Shown piece by piece: positions 1 to 9,700 of a stretch of DNA of 64,000 nt. The stretch's first letter is position 1. The number at the start of each line of letters is the position of its first letter. The DNA is taken from the NCBI GenBank assembly GCA_029204045.2, contig CM055063.1:44993345-45057344 (forward strand). Direction: 5' to 3'. Source of the DNA: Tillandsia leiboldiana (lineage: Eukaryota > Streptophyta > Magnoliopsida > Poales > Bromeliaceae). The position numbers and the translations under genes are program-made. Below the pieces are notes generated by a model. The model was not told where the DNA came from, made no database searches, and worked only from the letters and a program-made list of their open reading frames with translations.

Positions 1-287
1 ATTTTTCCCTTTCTGGCTTCACCCGAGCGCGCGGGGAGGGGAGGAGGGCTATTTTCGCCGGGGTTCTCGAGGGCGCACGAGCGCGCCGTGGACCCCGTGG
101 AGCGTGCAAAGTACTCCAAAGAGACTAAGAGACGCAATGGACGACACGACATTGTCGAGGTAGGCCCCGTGTGTCGTTTTTGTCGTATTCTTGGCACAGT
201 TTTAAGGTTTCCTTTTGGATTTTGGATTTGACTCCCATGCTTACATGCGTGTTAGGGACCAAGTTTTACTGTGCCGTTTTACTGCTC

Positions 288-1010
288 GAGTTTTGCGGGC
301 GTTTTGGGCGCGCCTCGTTTTGCGTGCCGCCCGTGGGAGATATGCGCCGTTTTGCGTGCGGACTCGACAAACGCGCACTGTTTTGGGTGCAAACTCGAAA
401 GGCGCGCACCGTTTTACATGCAAAGTTGGAAAAGAAACGTGCACCGTTTTGCGTGCCGATGCGAGGTGTGTGCTCCGTTTTGCGCGCAGGTTGGACTAAC
501 GGGCACCGTTTTTCGAGCAGACTCTAATAATACGTCTCGTTTTGCGTGCAGGGTCGGAATAATATGCACCATTTTGCATGCGACCTTACAGTCAGATGTG
601 CACCATTTTGCATGCAGTTTCGAGGTACGTGCACCGTTTCGCGTGCAGTTCGTGTTGTCGCGCATCGTTTTGCGTGCGGGTCCTAACAATGTATTCTGTA
701 TTGCGTTCAGGACCGGATAAAAATGCACTGTTTTGCGTGCAACCCCACAGTCAGATGTGCGCCGTTTTGCGTGCAGTTTCGAGGTACGTGCACCGTTTCG
801 CGTGCGGTTCGTGTTATCGTGCACCGTTTCGCGTGCCGGTTCTAACGATACATCTCGTTTTGCGTACAGGACTGGATGAAGGTGCATCGTTCCGCGTGCA
901 CCCTTAGAGTGGAGCGTGCACCGTTTTGCATGCCAATTTGAGGGCAAGAGAGATCGCGCATCGTTTTGCGTGCAGCCTTAAGAGAAGCATGCTCCGTTTT
1001 GCGTGCAAGC
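288..1010 (+). repeat. Degenerate 32-bp tandem array, motif GTTTTGCGTGC
   Basis: The core GTTTTGCGTGC, or a close variant, recurs about every 32 bp, for example at 313, 349, 381, 411, 446, 475, 508, 539, 571, 603, 635, 667, 729, 763, 794, 827, 858, 922, 963 and 996. Roughly 23 units are seen, with less conserved sequence between the cores. The same array is in the 3' LTR at 7030-7752, so it was copied with the element. It lies in the predicted transcribed leader. Confidence 0.85.
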
Positions 1011-1239
1011 TCGAGGTACAAAGTGGAGCCGCGTGGAGGCCAATTGCAAGTGTCTACAAGCAATTGAAAGAATAGTGATAAAGTGTGGAGATATGAAAGG
1101 AAATCGGGGACTCCACAAGGTGGGGAATTCTGCCGAAATTGGGTGACCTCTCCCCTTGTTCTTCTGCTTTTCGATTCGAAGCATGATAGTAGCCTGTTAG
1201 AGGCGTTAGGTAATTATGATTATGATTGCCTGTGTAGAA

Positions 1240-1341
1240 GGACACAGATGAAAAGTGCAACTGTTGGTTGCCAGAGATAGAGGAATAGATGTGCATGTGC
1301 AAATGGACACAGAGCAAAAGTGCAACTGTTGGTTGCCAAAG
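1240..1341 (+). repeat. Direct repeat of about 63 bp period
   Basis: The block AAAGTGCAACTGTTGGTTGCC, preceded by GGACACAGA, occurs twice, ending near 1274 and 1338. The same pair is present in the 3' LTR near 7990-8080. Confidence 0.75.
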
Positions 1342-1445
1342 TTATACGATGATTATGCATGCGTAGAGATAATTATTATTTTATGAATAAGATGAAAATA
1401 ATTGCATGCATGAAAAAGGATTAGCTATCATGATTGTGATCCTGT

Positions 1446-1690
1446 TAGGGTATGACCCTAGGAATCATGTGACATAAGGAAAGGAAACATGTTGGTAGCA
1501 AGACTAGGAGAAAACCTAGTTTCAGGGTTCACTGAGTGACATCAAAACTTAGGAGATTATCCTAGGGTTGGACGAGTGGCATTGTCTTAGGTGATAACCT
1601 AAGGACACTGGATAGAGTGATCAACATAGAGTCAAGGAACACTAGGATGAGTATAATATGGAACTTAGGTAAAGGGAACCTAAAGTGATC
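1446..1690 (+). repeat. Series of short CCTAGG-type inverted repeats
   Basis: At least five short hairpins of the form (C)TTAGG - 5 to 8 nt - CCTAA(G) or CCTAG lie close together near 1446, 1503, 1549, 1588 and 1662. The clearest is CTTAGG-TGATAA-CCTAAG near 1590. The 3' LTR repeats the series at about +6742. Confidence 0.6.
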
Positions 1691-1983
1691 CAGAGGAGTT
1701 AAACTCAGAGACAAGGAATTAGAGTCAGAGTAACCCTAAGTTAAAAGTGAAATAAAAAATAGAGTCAAGTGAACTCTAGGATTCAGTAAGGAATCAGGAA
1801 AGTAGGATAAGATCCCAAGGTTAAAGGATTAAACAAATATAACTCTAAAGAGTCATAGGGTGTCCGGGCAAATGGACAATAACTTCAACCTCAATTGGAA
1901 GTAAAATAAAATGAAAGAGAAATGTTTAAAGAGTCCAGGAGACTCTCTAGTTACCCGTGAGGCAAGACCTAGGGTAAAGAATG

Positions 1984-2082
1984 AAAAACATGGTTAATAA
2001 GCATGACAAGCAAATCGCTCAAGACAGAGCTAAAACTTGGTTAATAAGCAAGACAAGCAAATTGCTTAAGATAAAAAGGCTT
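1984..2082 (+). repeat. Tandem duplication, about 48-bp unit, two copies
   Basis: Two adjacent units each contain GGTTAATAAGCAAGACAAGC (first copy has ATGAC for AAGAC) followed by AAAT(C/T)GCT(C/T)AAGA. The pair recurs in the 3' LTR at about 8726-8824, where the first unit also reads AAGAC. Confidence 0.8.
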
Positions 2083-2944
2083 AAAGTTAAAAGCAAGCTA
2101 AAAATGGCTAAAGAGCATAAAGGGAATGCAAATGGCGCCTTCGAATTTGGGACTCGTCATGTGGAGCAGGACTCCCTGGGCAGTGGCCCGTCGGACGAGG
2201 TACTTTCGAAGGGCTAAAAGTGAAAGCAAAGAGCCAAGCCCTCAAAGAAAAGAGGAAGAGTTTTGCCAGTGGCAAACTGGGAGCTGTAAGCTCGAATAAG
2301 AAAGGAAAGCAAGTGGTCAAAAGCAAAGAGGCTTGGAACTAAAGCAAAAGAGAAAGAAAACAAAAAGATAAAACGGGCGTGCCTTCGAAGGTGGAAATGT
2401 GGCTCTGTGGGACGTAAAGGGCTTGCCCTCTCCCCGGGCGCATCAGGATCGGACGCAGGGAAACCCCCTCCCTCCGATAGCGGTGGTCCGAAGAGCACAT
2501 TTACTTCGTAGGATGGGGTAACACTCGCGGGTGTTATCGGCAACCTTAGAAATCTTATCTTATGGTAGCAGGACTACCGGGCTCGAGCCCGTTGGATAAG
2601 AATTTCTGAGGGTTAACTTGAACTAAAGCACCAGAACTTAAAGAATAAAGAGAAATTAGAGTGGCCAAGGTGGCCGGGTTAGTTTAACCCTGTGTACAGC
2701 GGCATAGCGGCCGAGTTGGTGCTTAGTAGCCTAGTATGACTAGACAGAGTAGTGCTGGGACGATGAGTACACACAGATAGTGTAGTGATCATGCATATTG
2801 CATAGCCACATTTTGATATTGAGGTTTTTAGTTTCCTAGCACTATTATTATTGCTTCCATTGGACCAAGTGGTGTAGGACACTTTTTCTCGGTGGTTGAA
2901 CCCACTGGGAACTCTGTCAGGAGTTCTCACACCCCTTGGGTGCA

Positions 2945-2960
2945 CCCCCCCCCCCCCCCC
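2945..2960 (+). repeat. Poly-C tract followed by CACAG
   Basis: A run of 16 C is followed by ACAGGTTCAG. The corresponding run in the 3' LTR (9687-9705) has 19 C. A pyrimidine run followed by CACAG could be a 3' splice acceptor. The related LTRs of elements 2, 3 and 6 have a pyrimidine-rich tract ending in CAG at the same relative place, after the shared block GTTCTCACACCC. Confidence 0.6.
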
Positions 2961-3402
2961 ACAGGTTCAGGTATGGATGCAGTGATCGCGACGGTTCAGA
3001 GGCAGACGGCGAGGTACACGACAGGGGCAAGGGCCCAGCAGCATAGGGACCTAGAGGGTCTAGCAGAGGTATCCCTTTTATATGTTTCGAGTGAACCTTG
3101 TATGGTGAGGAAATGATGTAAAAGAATTGTAATAACTTATTTGCAAGTTGAGAGATGTAAAATGTAATAAAGTTTATTATGGTTCATTCTTATCATGCTT
3201 TCATATCGGTTTAAACTATTCGTTTATTGAATGAAAGTTTTAAATTAGTAGTGATCTTACTCTGATATTATACCTCATCATAAGCATTGTTTTGATTCGA
3301 GATGGATGTTACCGTTCCTTTCGGGTAGCGTGAGGTCGTGCCTGAATGGCGGGTCTGTTGGCGTGCCCGAACCGTACAAATTGTCGGTCCCGGGTCGTGA
3401 CA

Positions 3403-3424
3403 GATAAGAGTGGTATCAGAGCCT
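3403..3424 (+). other. Primer-binding site, element 1
   Basis: GATAAGAG followed by TGGTATCAGAGCC directly after the LTR terminus. TGGTATCAGAGC is complementary to the 3' end of plant initiator tRNA-Met, the usual minus-strand primer. Confidence 0.93.
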
Positions 3425-3579
3425 AGGAATAGTCCTAGGTGGTTAGCAACCTTAGGGAGACCCTAGGGATTAGCACGAGAGAGTGCGTGAATTTTTGGGC
3501 GAAAGTAACTGATTGGTTGTTATTTGTTCCCACAAAGGATGTTGGGAATTGACCGAGGGCAACGAGCTTTCATTTTCGG

Positions 3580-3610
3580 ATATTACGTTGGGCGGCCGAC
3601 AACGTAATGT
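3580..3610 (+). other. Leader hairpin with palindromic loop (element 1)
   Basis: Arms ATTACGTTG (3582-3590) and CAACGTAAT (3600-3608) pair perfectly, and an outer A-T plus a T-G wobble extend the stem. The nine-base loop is GG-CGGCCG-A, and CGGCCG is self-complementary. It lies about 180 nt past the LTR. Elements 2, 3 and 6 have the same hairpin at the same distance with stem ATTATGTTG/CAACATAAT (shorter by one pair in element 2) and loop palindrome CTGCAG. A role in RNA dimerisation or packaging is inferred. Confidence 0.75.
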
Positions 3611-3637
3611 GGGAGATGAAAAGGAGTACCCTCCCAT

Positions 3638-3657
3638 ACTTTCGCATGATTGAGTCG
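3638..3657 (+). promoter_or_regulatory. Conserved 20-mer downstream of the leader hairpin (element 1)
   Basis: ACTTTCGCATGATTGAGTCG. Elements 2, 3 and 6 have matching sequence at the equivalent place (- strand 12341-12361; + strand 16995-17014; - strand 55014-55033), with consensus ACTTTCGCWDGATTGRGTCG. It is conserved in this element although the surrounding DNA is not coding. Function unknown. Confidence 0.6.
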
Positions 3658-5484
3658 ACGAGCCTTTTTGTCGGTATACGGACTACGCGCTGCTCAAATG
3701 GCTAAGTTTGGGCTAGTTGTTTCGTTGTGGTGTGCATATCAGCGATGACACCACATATGGAGACGCACCTGTTTTGACTCGAGTCACGGGAGGGCTCGGG
3801 GTCAAACAAGGTATACGAGCTGCGAGGTCAGGTGACCGCTCTTGTTGATGTGGTCCAGCAGCAGACCGATGCTTCTTGCCGATAAGCGGAGGTTTCCCGC
3901 CGGCAGGGAAGCGGATTACGACGCCTAGATGGGCGAGTGTCATTGTCTCAAGAAAATGGGAAATAGATCAAGCTAAGAGGCAACAGCAGAGAGTGTTGCA
4001 GGTGGCCGCTGAACCTTTGTCGGCGCACCTGCACCTCCTGTGAAAGATGCCGTAAGCTTGCGTCAGCTGGTTTGCCGGTAAAGTGTAGTTGATGAGGTCC
4101 GGTGAGAGACCGACTCGTGAAACGCTGGTGATCGCTTTGTTGCGAGAGCCAAGTTGCGGTGTCCTAAAGGTTAGGGCAAGAAAGAATTACGGGCCCAGTG
4201 GCGAAAGTTCGCCCTGATGACGGTAGTAACTGTGTGGCATGTCTTCATGGCTGAGTGCCGCATGGTGGGGCTGGTAAGACCCAGGATAGGTTTCGAGATT
4301 CGAAAACTTCGCAAGTAAGCGGGAGTTTTATGGCGCCGGCCTGAGGGATCGGCATAATGGCAATGGTTGCCACCACAGGGTTTGCAAGTCAATCACCAGA
4401 GTTGGTGAAACAGTTAGCGTGGTGCCTCGACCTAGTTGGGAGAGTTGCACGAGAGCCGTGGTGTGTTTAAGCAAGTCGCTTAGCACTGGGTTTTCGCGAG
4501 TTAGCGTTGGGGGCGCTGGACGCCCAACTGTTTGGGTGCTCCTGGAGCACAAGTATCGTTTAGCCAGTGGGTGCGGATTAGGTGGCATATTAGCCTTTGC
4601 CCAGTGTGGCCAGAGTTGATAGAGAGTTTGGGTCGTGGATTGACGACTAGTTAGTTGATATGCTCAGTGAGCATAGCGGTCGCGTGGCGACGATTAGCGG
4701 GTTCGCTTGGGGACGATCCGTGCCTGGACCATGTTTGTGGACTGTGGGCCTGTAGCCCAGTGGGCAGGCGCAGTCGGCTGTGAGAGACAGCGGCCCGAGA
4801 CCTGATGGCGGGGCATGATAGAGATTTGGTCAGAGCGGTAGTCCGAGCGATGACCCGGGAACGTGGAATGCCACGTATGAGCATTGAGGCTATTAGTACA
4901 CTAGGAGTGTTGGTGTAGTAATCCTAAGTGTGGATCTACCCATATGACGATTGGATCTGTGTGCTAGTGAGAGCCCTTATACAGAGTTGGACTGGTTGGG
5001 CTATAGGCCCTATTGGACCGTGGTCCGTGAACCTGTGAGTAGTCCGAGATATCGGGTTAGCTGAAAACCCGTGGACTTAGAACGCTAGTAGCGTGTGTGA
5101 TGGCTGAGAACTTGAGGATTGGCCTCTGCACTCCACATCAGGCAGCGGAGTGACCGGAAAATGCGGTAAATGCAATTAGTTGCAGATGCAACCTCCTTGT
5201 GAAAGGTAAAATGACCGCGGAATTAAAGTGAAGATTTCGCAAGATGAGACTTCGCCCGTTGTGGCAATTGGGAGAGCAAGTGCTCAACTGTGTCTTTCAC
5301 CTACTTGGTGAAAGTGGCCAGACACCATGTCTGTGTTGTCCCTAAGTTGAGATAGGGATTCATGGATGAGTTGCTCGTGTAGTTCGGCGAGCGGGCAATT
5401 TGAGGCCCAATAACGACATACAGTGAGCCCAGAAGTGGGACAAGATTCCTCCCTCTCGATTAAGTAGAAGTCGAGATGTGATTC

Positions 5485-5522
5485 AAGTTTCGAGGACGAA
5501 ACTTATTTTAAGGGGGGTAGAA
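5485..5522 (+). other. PPT-side hairpin and polypurine tract, element 1
   Basis: AAGTTTCG (5485-5492), loop AGGA, CGAAACTT (5497-5504) form a perfect 8-bp stem. It is followed by the purine-rich tract AAGGGGGGTAGAA (5510-5522) immediately before the 3' LTR. The tract primes plus-strand synthesis. Elements 2, 3, 5 and 6 have the same hairpin beside their tracts. Confidence 0.85.
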
Positions 5523-6136
5523 TGTAGTGAACCGAAATTTGGAATATAAATAAATGGAAATAAAAATAGTATGAAATACTATTGTTTATTGAGGTGAAGA
5601 ATGACCTAGAAATGAATTGGGCCCAAATCGGGATTAAAATAAGATATCTAGAATCTTATGTGAGAAAGTGGGCCCAGATTATTTGTGGAAAATTCACAGT
5701 CTCGGAAAATTCCTAGAAAATTACGGGAGCTCCGTAAATATGTTTTGAGGCCACGGTAAAAGTTTCGCGTTGATCGGACACCCGGATAGCGAGAACGGGC
5801 TCCGCCAGCGAATTCGAATACAGTGGGACTTTTGGTGACCCAGAGGTGGTCCAGACTGAAAAGTTTAAGTACCATGAGGTAAATTAAGTTAAACCATGGC
5901 TGCCTGTCAAATTTGAGCGTAAACGGGCGAGAAACGGGCAAGAACCGACGAAAACGGGTGAAACTGGGCTTTGGCCCAAGTTTCGGGCGCCCGAAAGTGG
6001 GAACCGGGCGCCCGGAAAGTACTGTAGCAAACCCGGTTTTCGGGCTGCAGTGAACCGGGTTCGGGCACTGTAGCGAACCGGTTACTGTAGCAGCCCGGTC
6101 CGAAAGGGGTGCGCCCGAATGTTACTGTAGCAGCAC

Positions 6137-6252
6137 GGATCCCGATGCAGTGGCACAGATCCCGAGGCATCGGGCACGGATCCCGAGGCAGTGGCACGGA
6201 TCCCGAGGCATCGGGCACGGATCCCGAGGCAGTGGCACGGATCCCGAGGCAA
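6137..6252 (+). repeat. Alternating 20/21-bp tandem repeat in element 1 U3
   Basis: Six units of GGATCCCGAGGCAGTGGCAC (20 bp) alternating with GGATCCCGAGGCATCGGGCAC (21 bp), the last partial. This gives a 41-bp higher-order period. It lies upstream of the promoter and is visible only in this LTR because the other copy of U3 is outside the window. Confidence 0.85.
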
Positions 6253-6399
6253 GCATTTCCCGCGCGAGGCGCGGGGGCGCGCGGCCCGAGGCGCGCGTGG
6301 TGGGTGGAGAGCGCCACGCGTCGCTCCGCCATTGGTCGGTCTGACCGAGGGAGCGTGGGCGTGCGCGGGGAATACGCGCGGGCACTGTAGCGGTGTCAG

Positions 6400-6610
6400 C
6401 GGGACAGGCCACGTGTCGGCCTCCCATTCGTCGGTCAGCGCGATGTGACGCGCTGACGCGACGGGACGCTGCGGCGGGCGTCAGAGCAAGCGTGAGTGCG
6501 GTCCACGTGGCGGCCTCCCATTGGCCGCCGCTGTTCCGTGGTCGCGGTGCACGGGTCCACGGCCACGTGTCGGCCCCTGGTTGGCCGAGCATGGTGACGT
6601 GGCGCTGAGG
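6400..6610 (+). promoter_or_regulatory. G-box and CCAAT-like promoter modules, element 1 U3
   Basis: CACGTG occurs at least three times as CCACGTGTCGG or CCACGTGGCGG, interleaved with CCCATTGG or GGTTGGCC and GGTCCACGG. Equivalent clusters sit upstream of the TATA boxes of elements 2, 3 and 6. CACGTG is the core bound by plant bHLH and bZIP factors; binding here is inference. Confidence 0.55.
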
Positions 6611-6668
6611 TGGCGCAGCGTGGACTCGTGGACCGCGGCGGGGGCTTTTACTGTAGCCGCCCGAAAGT

Positions 6669-6684
6669 TTTCGGGCGCCCGAAA
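6669..6684 (+). promoter_or_regulatory. Promoter-proximal palindrome TTTCGGGCGCCCGAAA
   Basis: A perfect 16-base palindrome about 30 bases upstream of the TATA box. Element 6 has TTTCGGGCGCCCGAA at the comparable place in both LTRs (51728-51742 and 58266-58280). Confidence 0.6.
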
Positions 6685-6712
6685 GGGTGCGCCCGAAATC
6701 CGGAAAACGGCC

Positions 6713-6718
6713 TATAAA
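6713..6718 (+). promoter_or_regulatory. TATA box, element 1 LTR
   Basis: TATAAA within CGGCCTATAAAGGCC, followed by a CT-rich stretch. It should set the start of R near 6745. Confidence 0.75.
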
Positions 6719-9700
6719 GGCCCGAAATGACTCCTTTTCCTCATTTTTCCCTTTCTGGCTTCACCCGAGCGCGCGGGGAGGGGAGGAGGGCGATTTTCGC
6801 CGGGGTTCTCGAGGGCGCACGAGCGCGCCGTGGACCCCGTGGAGCGTGCAAAGTACTCCAAAGAGACTAAGAGACGCAATGGACGACACGGCATTGTCGA
6901 GGTAGGCCCCGTGTGTCGTTTTTGTCGTATTCTTGGCACAGTTTTAAGGTTTCCTTTTGGATTTTGGATTTGACTCCCATGCTTACATGCATGTTAGGGA
7001 CCAAGTTTTACTGTGCCGTTTTACTGCTCGAGTTTTGCCGGCGTTTTGGGCGCGCCTCGTTTTGCGTGCCGCTCGTGGGAGATATGCGCCGTTTTGCGTG
7101 CGGACTCGACAAATGCGCACTGTTTTGGGTGCAAACTCGAAAGGCGCGCACCATTTTACGTGCAAAGTTGGAAAAGAAACGTGCACCGTTTTGCGTGCCG
7201 ATGCGAGGTATGTGCTCCGTTTTGCGCGCAGGTTGGACTAACGGGCACCGTTTTTCGAGCAGACTCTAATAATACGTCTCGTTTTGCGTGCAGGGTCAGA
7301 ATAATATGCACCATTTTGCGTGCGACCCTACAGTCTGATGTGCACCGTTTTGCGTGCAGTTTCGAGGTACGTGCACCGTTTCGCGTGCAGTTCGTGTTGT
7401 CGCGCATCGTTTTGCGTGCGGGTCCTAACAATGTATTCTGTATTGCGTTCAGGTCCGGATGAAAATGCACCGTTTTGCGTGCAACCCCACAGTCAGATGT
7501 GCGTCGTTTTGCGTGCAGTTTCGAGGTACGTGCACCGTTTCGCGTGCGGTTCGTGTTATCGTGCACCGTTTCGCGTGCCGGTTCTAACGATACATCTCGT
7601 TTTGCGTACAGGACTGGATGAAGGTGCATCGTTCCGCGTGCACCCTTACAGTGGAGCGTGCACCGTTTTGCATGCTAATTTGAGGGCAAGAGAGATCGCG
7701 CATCGTTTTGCGTGCAGCCTTAAGAGAAGCATGCTCCGTTTTGCGTGCAAGCTCGAGGTACAAAGTGGAGCCGCGTGGAGGCCAATTGCAAGTGTCTACA
7801 AGCAATTGGAAGAATAGTGATAAAGTGTGGAGATATGAAAGGAAATCGGGGACTCCACAAGGTGGGGAATTCTGCCGAAATTGGGTGACCTCTCCCCTTG
7901 TTCTTCTGCTTTTCGATTCGAAGCATGATAGTAGCCTGTTAGAGGCGTTAGGTAATTATGATTATGATTGCCTGTGTAGAAGGACACAGATGAAAAGTGC
8001 AACTGTTGGTTGCCAGAGATAGAGGAATAGATGTGCATGTGCAAATGGACACAGAGCAAAAGTGCAACTGTTGGTTGCCAAAGTTATACGATGATTATGC
8101 ATGCGTAGAGATAATTATTATTTTATGAATAAGATGAAAATAATTGCATGCATGAAAAAGGATTAGCTATCATGATTGTGATCCTGTTAGGGTATGACCC
8201 TAGGAATCATGTGACATAAGGAAAGGAAACATGTTGGTAGCAAGACTAGGAGAAAACCTAGTTTCAGGGTTCACTGAGTGACATCAAAACTTAGGAGATT
8301 ATCCTAGGGTTGGACGAGTGGCATTGTCTTAGGTGATAACCTAAGGACACTGGATAGAGTGATCAACATAGAGTCAAGGAACTCTAGGATGAGTATAATA
8401 TGGAACTTAGGTAAAGGGAACCTAAAGTGATCCAGAGGAGTTAAACTCAGAGACAAGGAATTAGAGTCAGAGTAACCCTAAGTTAAAAGTGAAATAAAAA
8501 ATAGAGTCAAGTGAACTCTAGGATTCAGTAAGGAATCAGGAAAGTGGGATAAGATCCCAAGGTTAAAGGATTAAACAAATATAACCCTAAAGAGTCATAG
8601 GGTGTCCGGGCAAATGGACAATAACTTCAACCTCAATTGGAAGTTAAATAAAATGAAAGAGAAATGTTTAAAGAGTCCAGGAGACTCTCTAGTTACCCGT
8701 GAGGCAAGACCTAGGGTAAAGAATGAAAAACTTGGTTAATAAGCAAGACAAGCAAATCGCTCAAGACAGAGCTAAAACTTGGTTAATAAGCAAGACAAGC
8801 AAATTGCTTAAGATAAAAAGGCTTAAAGTTAAAAGCAAGCTAAAAATGGCTAAAGAGCATAAAGAGAATGCAAATGGCGCCTTCGAATTTGGGACTCGTC
8901 ATGTGGAGCAGGACTCCCTGGGCAGTGGCCCGTCGGACGAGGTACTTTCGAAGGGCTAAAAGTGAAAGCAAAGAGCCAAGCCCTTAAAGAAAAGAGGAAG
9001 AGTTTTGCCAGTGGCAAACTGGGAGCTGTAAGCTCGAATAAGAAAGAAAAGCAAGTGTTCAAAAGCAAAGAGGCTAGGAACTAAAGCAAAAGAGAAAGAA
9101 AACAAAAAGATAAAACGGGCGTGCCTTCGAAGGTGGAAATGTGGCCCTGTGGGACGTAAAGGGCTTGCCCTCTCCCCGGGCGCATCAGGATCGGACGCAG
9201 GGAAACCCTCTCCCTCCGATAGCGGTGGTCCGAAGAGCACATTTACTTCGTAGGACGGGGTAACACTCGCGGGTGTTATCGGCAACCTTAGAAATCTTAT
9301 CTTATGGTAGCAGGACTACCGGGCTCGGGCCCGTTGGATAAGAATTTCTGAGGGTTAACTTGAACTAAAGCACCAGAACTTAAAGAATAAAGAGAAATTA
9401 GAGTGGACAAGGTGGCCGGGTTAGTTTAACCCTGTGTACAGCGGCATAGCGGCCGAGTTGGTGCTTAGTAGCCTAGTATGACTAGACAGAGTAATGCTGG
9501 GACGATGAGTACACACAGATAGTGTAGTGATCATGCATATTGCATAGCCGCATTTTGATATTGAGGTTTTTAGTTTCCTAGCACTATTATTATTGCTTCC
9601 ATTGGACCCAGTGGTGTAGGACACTTTTTCTCGGTGGTTGAACCCACTGGGAACTCTGTCAGGAGTTCTCACACCCCTTGGGTGCACCCCCCCCCCCCCC

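Larger units (their letters stand above)
1..3402 (+). repeat. Element 1, 5' LTR (3' three quarters)
   Basis: Matches 6743-10147 with scattered substitutions and a poly-C length change (16 C here, 19 in the other copy). The segment starts just downstream of the TATA box seen in the 3' LTR at 6713, so nearly all of it should be transcribed leader (R-U5). It ends CGGGTCGTGACA directly before the primer site. Open frames through it are low-complexity translations of a repeat array and not genes. Confidence 0.9.
3403..5522 (+). mobile_element. Element 1 interior: no intact ORF, possible gag remnant
   Basis: About 2.1 kb between the LTRs with no ORF above about 90 codons that resembles a known protein. 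Around 3811-3882 one frame reads an ELRGQVTALVDVVQQQ-like stretch. It resembles the N-terminal coiled coil of the gag proteins in elements 2 and 6 (ELRALVAQLAE and ELRAQVAQLSE), so the interior probably derives from a decayed Gypsy gag rather than unrelated DNA. No zinc knuckle, protease, reverse transcriptase or integrase motif was recognisable. What is preserved is at the two ends: primer site, leader hairpin, conserved 20-mer, PPT-side hairpin and purine tract. Confidence 0.7.

Noticed and set aside
171..720. Paired ORFs at 171-947 and 6913-7629
   Set aside because: They are translations of the 32-bp array in the two LTR copies, with no protein similarity.
288..1010. CRISPR-like array (regular cores with variable spacers)
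   Set aside because: Cores are short and degenerate, spacers are not unique, there are no cas genes, the array lies in an LTR copied twice, and the genome is a plant's.
3409..3424. tRNA gene or fragment suggested by TGGTATCAGAGCC
   Set aside because: It is only the primer-binding complement of tRNA-Met; no cloverleaf surrounds it.
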